Of a stretch of 64,000 bases of DNA, positions 59,632-64,000 are shown one piece after another. Both the position numbers and the translations under genes were made by a program. Source of the stretch: an uncultured Prevotella sp. (GTDB lineage: Bacteria; Bacteroidota; Bacteroidia; Bacteroidales; Bacteroidaceae); the NCBI GenBank assembly GCA_905234265.1, contig CAJOHJ010000007.1, forward strand, positions 152,304-216,303, given 5' to 3'. The notes below the pieces were generated by a model. The model did not search any database, had not been told where the DNA came from, and was given only the letters and a program-made list of their open reading frames with translations. Position 1 is the stretch's first letter. Each line of letters begins with the position of its first letter.

Positions 59632-60917
59632 ATATTTACAAATATCCATCAAAGGAACAATGGGATGAGATAGTTGCCCGTCCACGTCTGGACCTTACTA
59701 CTCTCAACGACACTGTCAGCAAAGTTCTCGACGATGTCAGGGAGCGTGGCGACGAAGCTGTCAGGTTCTATGAACAAAAGTTTGACAAAGCCGAACTTGA
59801 CAGCCTTGCAGTTTCTCAGGACGAGATTGCGCAGGCAGAAAAGCTTGTCAGCAAGGAGTTGCGCGAGGCAATAGTGCTGGCCCATAACAACATAAAGGTC
59901 TTTCACGAGTCTCAGCGTTTTCATGGCAATAAGATACAAACTCAGCAAGGTGTCACCTGCTGGCAGAAGAGTGTTGCCATCGAGCGCGTCGGACTGTACA
60001 TTCCCGGCGGTACTGCCCCACTCTTTTCCACCGTTCTGATGTTAGCCACACCTGCAAAGATTGCCGGCTGCAGCGAAATAGTTCTCTGTACCCCTCCCAG
60101 CAAGGAAGGTACCGTAAATCCAGCCATCCTGGTTGCTGCCAGCATTGCCGGTGTCAGCAAGATATTCAAAATCGGAGGTGTGCAGGCCATCGGTGCGATG
60201 GCTTATGGCACTCAGTCGGTTCCAAAGGTCTTCAAGATTTTCGGTCCCGGCAATCAGTATGTAATGGCTGCCAAGCAACACGTCAGCCTTGACGAAGTAG
60301 CCATAGACATGCCAGCCGGCCCCAGTGAGGTGTGTGTTCTTGCTGACGATAGCGCCAATGCAGAATTTGTTGCTGCCGACTTGTTGTCACAGGCAGAACA
60401 TGGTGCCGACTCTCAAGTTCTTCTGATAACCACGTCAGAGCAAAAGCTTGCAGAGGTAGAGGCAGAACTGGAACGCCAGCTTGCTTTGCTTCCCCGGTGT
60501 GAAATTGCCAGAAAAGCCCTTGACAATAGCCGCTGCGTGCTGGTAGATTCGGCAGACACCATGCTTGAACTTACCAACAAGTATGCCCCAGAGCATCTTG
60601 TCATCCAGACACGCGACTATGAGCAGCTGGCGGCAAAGGTTGTCAATGCAGGGTCCGTATTCTTGGGCCAATACGCATGTGAGAGTGCTGGCGACTACGC
60701 CAGTGGCACCAATCACACACTGCCCACTCATGGCTATGCAACGGCATATTCTGGTGTAAACCTGGATTCTTTCTGCCGCAAGATTACTTTCCAGCATCTC
60801 ACTGCCGAGGGAGTGGCTGGCATTGGCCGCGCCGTAGAGCTGATGGCCGAGGCTGAGCAGCTGGATGCCCATAAGAATGCCATGACAGTGCGCATTAAGA
60901 GCCTTGAAAATAAATAA
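59628..60917 (+). CDS. hisD: Histidinol dehydrogenase
   Basis: A 429-residue zinc enzyme catalysing the last two steps, histidinol to histidine, with two NAD+. Key elements: GLYIPGGTAPLFSTVLM, FGPGNQYVMAAKQ, AGPSEVCVLAD, the zinc/catalytic histidine in SQAEHGADSQ and the HLV in APEHLVIQT; a second ligand sits in the C-terminal DYASGTNHTLPT. ATG 59628 overlaps the hisG stop (ATGA), fixing the start; hisC follows 12 nt later. Confidence 0.97.
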   Translation: MNIYKYPSKEQWDEIVARPRLDLTTLNDTVSKVLDDVRERGDEAVRFYEQKFDKAELDSLAVSQDEIAQAEKLVSKELREAIVLAHNNIKVFHESQRFHGNKIQTQQGVTCWQKSVAIERVGLYIPGGTAPLFSTVLMLATPAKIAGCSEIVLCTPPSKEGTVNPAILVAASIAGVSKIFKIGGVQAIGAMAYGTQSVPKVFKIFGPGNQYVMAAKQHVSLDEVAIDMPAGPSEVCVLADDSANAEFVAADLLSQAEHGADSQVLLITTSEQKLAEVEAELERQLALLPRCEIARKALDNSRCVLVDSADTMLELTNKYAPEHLVIQTRDYEQLAAKVVNAGSVFLGQYACESAGDYASGTNHTLPTHGYATAYSGVNLDSFCRKITFQHLTAEGVAGIGRAVELMAEAEQLDAHKNAMTVRIKSLENK

Positions 60918-60929
60918 TTCACGAGTGTA

Positions 60930-61970
60930 ATGAAATCATTAGAGCAATTAGTAAGGAAGAATATATGGAGCTTGTCGCCATACAGCTCTGCACGCGATGA
61001 ATATTCCGGAAAGGAAGCACACGTCTTTCTTGATGCCAACGAAAATCCATACAATCAGCCTTTCAACCGCTATCCGGACCCACTTCAGAGAGACCTTAAG
61101 AAGGTGCTGTCAAAGGTGAAGGGAGTCCCTGAGGACATGATTTTCCTCGGCAATGGCAGCGACGAAGCCATTGACCTGACGTATCGCATTTTCTGCGAGC
61201 CCAAGAAAGACAACGTTGTAAGCATTTCCCCTACATACGGCATGTATGAAGTCTGTGCAGACATCAACGACATAGAGTACCACAAGGTTCTGCTGGACGA
61301 TAACTTTCAGTTCCAGGCATCCTCTCTTCTTGCTGCATGCGATGAGAACACGAAGGTCATTTGGCTATGCTCTCCGAACAATCCGACAGGAAATTCCCTT
61401 AACCGCGACGAAATCGTAAAAGTCCTGTCGCTTTTTGAGGGGATTGTGGTCGTCGACGAAGCATATATAGACTTTGCCATGCAGCAGTCCCTTCGCAAAG
61501 AACTGACACGCTTCCCCAACCTGATCATACTGCAGACCATGTCCAAGGCGTGGGGTTCTGCAGCAATCCGCTTAGGCATGGCATTTGCCTCACATGACAT
61601 TATTAATATATATAATAAGGTGAAATATCCCTATAATGTCAATCTTCTTACCCAGCAGCAGGCAGCCAAAGCCCTCGCCGATCCCTACGAGACCGATAAG
61701 AGGGTGAAAATCCTCATTCAAGAGCGTGAGCGTCTTATTGTCTCTTTCCGTGAATTACCTGTCTGTGAGCATATCTACCCCACCGATGCAAATTTCTTCT
61801 TGGCACGCATGACAGATGCGCAGTCGGTCTACGACTATCTGGTAGACAAAGGCATTATAGTCAGGAACAGAAGCAATGTGCAGCTATGCCATAACTGCTT
61901 GCGGATAACCATAGGCACAAAGACAGAGAACAGCGAGTTGCTGTCAGCCCTGCGTCAGTATGCAGTCTGA
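60930..61970 (+). CDS. hisC: Histidinol-phosphate aminotransferase
   Basis: A 346-residue class I/II PLP aminotransferase converting imidazole-acetol phosphate to histidinol phosphate. The Schiff-base lysine is in [15 protein letters not shown], with CSPNNPTGN and VVDEAYIDF upstream and [18 protein letters not shown] (substrate Arg) near the end. It completes hisG-hisD-hisC. hisB, next in order in many Bacteroidetes operons, is missing here. Confidence 0.96.
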   Translation: MKSLEQLVRKNIWSLSPYSSARDEYSGKEAHVFLDANENPYNQPFNRYPDPLQRDLKKVLSKVKGVPEDMIFLGNGSDEAIDLTYRIFCEPKKDNVVSISPTYGMYEVCADINDIEYHKVLLDDNFQFQASSLLAACDENTKVIWLCSPNNPTGNSLNRDEIVKVLSLFEGIVVVDEAYIDFAMQQSLRKELTRFPNLIILQTMSKAWGSAAIRLGMAFASHDIINIYNKVKYPYNVNLLTQQQAAKALADPYETDKRVKILIQERERLIVSFRELPVCEHIYPTDANFFLARMTDAQSVYDYLVDKGIIVRNRSNVQLCHNCLRITIGTKTENSELLSALRQYAV

Positions 61971-62004
61971 TTAGGAAACAAGTTCGTCTGATAAAGATAT
62001 AGCT

Positions 62005-63240
62005 TTGGAAAGATTATGGAATAGAAACTACTGCAAGGTTATGACGGCAAATTTCACACTGTTCTTTGCCTTCTACCTGCTAACGCCGTTGATGCCCCTT
62101 TACCTGTATGAAACTTTTGGGGCAACAAAGGATTCCATAGGCATGGTGCTGTCAGGATATACCTTGACAGCACTGCTTTTTCGCGCCTTTAGCGGCTATC
62201 TGGTCGACTCTTTTCCACGTAAGAAGGTGCTGCTGGTTTTTTTTGCCCTATTTGCCGCATTTTTCTCTGGCTATATCCTTGCATCGTCGCTGTTAGCATT
62301 CACCATTGTCAGGACGCTGCATGGCGGTCCCTTTGGGGCGCTGACGGTAGCCAATTCCACTGTCGCCATCGACGTGCTGCCATCGTCGCGTCGCAATGAA
62401 GGCATCGGCTATTACGGCCTTTCAAATAATCTTGCGATGGCCATAGCTCCCTCACTGGCTATCTTCGTTTACTCCCAGACAAGTAATTTTCTGCTCATAT
62501 TCTATCTGGCTCTTACCATAGCAGTCATAGGCTTACTCGTCGACTCTACCGTAAAAATCAGGAAAGACCTCAGGAACACTCCCAAACCGGCTCCGGTCAA
62601 GAAGCTTTCCATGGATCGCTTTTTCCTTTTGCGCGGATGGCTGCTGGGTGTCAACATGGTATTCTTCGGCTTCTGCTTTGGAGTACTCAGCAACTATCTT
62701 GCCATCTACAGCAAGCAAGTCTTGGCAATGACGGGTGGCACAGGGGCATGGTTTATGGTCTGCGCCGTAGGTCTTATGCTTTCCAGATTGCAGGGCGGCC
62801 ACTCATTGCGCGATGGCAAGCTGACAAGGAATGCCTCACAAGGAGTACTGGTGTCAATGATTGGCTATGTGCTGTTCATTGCCATGCCTGCTGTTGATGC
62901 AATGCTGGCAACACACAGCAGGGTACTCACCATAACAGTCTATTATGGTTCGGCACTGCTGATAGGCCTTGGCAACGGTCACATGTGGCCTGCATTCCAG
63001 AACATGATGATCTGCATGGCACACCATAATGAGCGAGGCACGTCCAATTCCACAATCCTTATTTCATGGGATATTGGCATGGGACTTGGCATCTTGCTTG
63101 GCGGCATATTGGCCGAATTGGCAGGCTATTCAGTGATGTTCTGGTGTACGGCCATGGCGAATTGCATGGGTGTAGTCCTTTACTTCACTCGCACTCGTGC
63201 ATTTTTTGAAACGCGACGGCTTTCTGAAGACCAAATGTAA
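62005..63240 (+). CDS. Major facilitator superfamily transporter
   Basis: A 411-residue, 12-helix MFS permease resembling the drug/sugar efflux type: the loop 2-3 motif is FSGYLVDSFPRKKVLL and GPFGALTVANSTVAIDVLP lies in helix 5. Family members start MExLWxxNY, which matches the TTG codon at 62005; the first in-frame ATG (62041) would cut into helix 1, and an ATG at 62016 is out of frame. TTG start is therefore favoured. It lies 34 nt after hisC, so it may be read from the his promoter; substrate unknown. Confidence 0.85.
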   Translation: MERLWNRNYCKVMTANFTLFFAFYLLTPLMPLYLYETFGATKDSIGMVLSGYTLTALLFRAFSGYLVDSFPRKKVLLVFFALFAAFFSGYILASSLLAFTIVRTLHGGPFGALTVANSTVAIDVLPSSRRNEGIGYYGLSNNLAMAIAPSLAIFVYSQTSNFLLIFYLALTIAVIGLLVDSTVKIRKDLRNTPKPAPVKKLSMDRFFLLRGWLLGVNMVFFGFCFGVLSNYLAIYSKQVLAMTGGTGAWFMVCAVGLMLSRLQGGHSLRDGKLTRNASQGVLVSMIGYVLFIAMPAVDAMLATHSRVLTITVYYGSALLIGLGNGHMWPAFQNMMICMAHHNERGTSNSTILISWDIGMGLGILLGGILAELAGYSVMFWCTAMANCMGVVLYFTRTRAFFETRRLSEDQM

Positions 63241-63359
63241 AAGTCTGTCAATATGCACTTCAACGGAGTCAAATAGCGTCTCTCAGATGCTTTCTATAGG
63301 ATTATATGACCATAAAAACAGGAAAAATGATTATTTTTCAAAAAAAAGAATGTCAAAAA

Positions 63360-63391
63360 TTTGGTGATAACAAAAAATGGTGTTACCTTTG
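63360..63391 (+). promoter_or_regulatory. Promoter of tRNA-Arg
   Basis: TTTG (63360-63363), exactly 20 nt, TACCTTTG (63384-63391). The gap 63241-63416 holds nothing else recognisable. Confidence 0.7.
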
Positions 63392-63416
63392 CAACCGCTA
63401 AAGAGAAATAGCAGCA

Positions 63417-63490
63417 GGCTCCCTAGCTCAACTGAATAGAGCATCTGACTACGGATCAGAAGGTTGTGGGTTTGAATCCCGCGGGAGTCA
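63417..63490 (+). tRNA. tRNA-Arg (anticodon ACG)
   Basis: A 74-nt cloverleaf. Acceptor GGCTCCC pairs with GGGAGTC (one G-U), the anticodon stem is TCTGA/TCAGA around loop CTACGGA with anticodon ACG, and the T stem GTGGG/CCCGC encloses TTTGAAT. CCA is not encoded. ACG is read as ICG after deamination and decodes CGU/CGC/CGA. It has its own promoter and terminator. Confidence 0.95.
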
Positions 63491-63498
63491 CAAAAAGC

Positions 63499-63531
63499 GG
63501 GTGTGTCAAAATAGGCACATCCTCTTTTTTT
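63499..63531 (+). terminator. Intrinsic terminator of tRNA-Arg
   Basis: GGGTGTG (63499-63505) pairs with CACATCC (63516-63522), with one G-T wobble, followed by TCTTTTTTT. Confidence 0.8.
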
Positions 63532-63535
63532 ATCG

Positions 63536-63567
63536 CAAAGCCCCGACTTTCTCAAGCCAGGGCTTTG
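63536..63567. repeat. Inverted repeat upstream of transposase fragment
   Basis: CAAAGCCC (63536-63543) and GGGCTTTG (63560-63567) are perfect 8-bp arms with a 16-nt loop, directly upstream of the transposase fragment. It may be the sub-terminal hairpin of the element or a terminal inverted-repeat remnant. Confidence 0.5.
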
Positions 63568-63598
63568 TTATGTCGTAAAGTTTTTGTACCTTTACAAC

Positions 63599-63856
63599 AT
63601 GCAAAATAAATCATCACAAAGATACCACTTCCGTCCGTATTGTCCAAGTCAGACGATACTTTTTCCGCAAAGAATCGACAAAGACATTGCGGAAAACGAT
63701 CCTGTCCGCTTAATCAGCAGTATTGTTGAGGGTCTCGACCTGTCATCATTCCGCAAGTTGTATAAGGAGCGGGGCCGCAGTCCGTACGCCCCGAAGATGC
63801 TTCTGAAGGTTATCATCTATGCCTACATGAACAACATCTACCCCAGTTCGGGATAA
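63599..63856 (+). pseudogene. Truncated IS1182-family transposase (N-terminal fragment)
   Basis: An 85-codon fragment whose sequence (YHFRPYCPSQTILFPQRID, then SSIVEGLDLSSFRKLYKERG and APKMLLKVIIYAYMNNIY) matches the N-terminal domain (DUF772-like) of IS1182-type transposases, which run to about 450-550 residues. Homology stops abruptly at NNIY; the frame ends four codons later at TAA (63854). The DDE catalytic domain is absent. The break at about 63841-63845 coincides with CCCAGTTCGGGATAAGG, which may be the end of another inserted element. The fragment is non-functional. Confidence 0.78.
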
Positions 63857-63956
63857 GGAATATTAAAACAGCATAAGTTGTTTAGTGTTTTCGATGTAAT
63901 ATCGGCTCAGCGGATTTACCCGGTTGGTAAAGCTTGGCTAATCAAGAATAAAGTGT

Positions 63957-64000
63957 TACCTTTGCAGCATGAATCATACCCAACTGCTTCGTGCCATCCT
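63957..64000 (+). CDS. Start of an unidentified gene, cut by the window edge
   Basis: A TACCTTTG element (63957-63964) with CTTG 20 nt upstream precedes ATG at 63969, which opens a frame (MNHTQLLRAI) running off the window. Only ten codons are visible, so the product cannot be named. Position behind the interrupted transposase makes another transposase the likeliest guess. The ATG is only 4 nt from the -7 box, which would leave no leader, so the true start may be later. Coding would run from 63969. Confidence 0.35.

Overview
The window reads as one contiguous chromosomal stretch from a Bacteroidales bacterium, most likely a Prevotella-type member of the Prevotellaceae. The main pointers are: many promoters of the Bacteroidetes type (TTTG, 19-20 nt, TAnnTTTG); a fused lpxC-fabZ; families largely confined to this phylum (DUF3127, DUF4294, DUF4922, small serine/aspartate-rich lipoproteins); a secreted family-11 polysaccharide lyase with a type IX-secretion-like C-terminus; and the ancestral-type Bacteroidetes LptE. 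Nearly everything is core housekeeping. No prophage, CRISPR array or conjugative element is visible; mobile DNA appears only at the right end.

Layout. 1-6.6 kb (+): 3' part of tyrA, an EamA exporter, a very large fusion protein (two glycosyltransferase folds, DUF4922 HIT-like, SpoIID) and an AmpG-like permease. 6.6-16.2 kb (-): lpxD, lpxC-fabZ, lpxA, miaA, penicillin-binding protein 1A, a PIF1-type helicase and cysE, an envelope-centred run. 16.3-20.2 kb (-): hisB behind an unknown membrane protein, then serC-serA. 20.3-25.6 kb: Skp-like lipoprotein, a small conserved membrane protein, pepD, a lipoprotein, an HExxH membrane protein and a divergent NAD+ ligase. 25.7-35.4 kb: uxaC on the minus strand; divergently topA, aroK, rhamnogalacturonan lyase, speA and a DUF4294 protein. 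35.4-45.3 kb (-): ftsK, a LolA-like protein, rlmN, pdxA, a sigma-54 activator fused in frame to LptE, a TPR protein, secG, and a DegT aminotransferase. 45.4-51.7 kb (+): exonuclease, RlmI-like methyltransferase, tilS, mtaB, glycosyltransferase, with a 53-residue lipoprotein on the other strand. 51.8-57.3 kb: DUF3127 protein, dnaN, exonuclease, coaBC, trpS, tyrosine phosphatase. 57.4-63.2 kb (+): an AAA/DUF4143 ATPase, hisG-hisD-hisC and an MFS transporter. 63.3-64 kb: tRNA-Arg(ACG), a truncated IS1182-like transposase, and the start of another unit.

How the parts connect. Lipid A synthesis (lpxA, lpxC, lpxD), LPS export (LptE) and murein synthesis and turnover (PBP1A, SpoIID/AmpG) dominate. 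Serine (serC, serA) feeds cysteine synthesis (cysE). Histidine genes are split, with hisB 41 kb from hisGDC. UxaC and the PL11 lyase fit pectin use.

The most unusual observations are: (1) a dispersed family of five-unit, exactly 21-nt tandem repeats with an invariant GAGATAA core at three intergenic loci (13.6, 27.3 and 48.6 kb); (2) the in-frame fusion of a sigma-54 activator to the LptE lipoprotein; (3) the 1252-residue glycosyltransferase-DUF4922-SpoIID fusion beside AmpG; (4) a LigA with the motif-IV lysine replaced by Cys; (5) short tandem repeats filling several intercistronic gaps, best seen as four 21-nt units between serC and serA. All calls come from reading the sequence; no database search was run.
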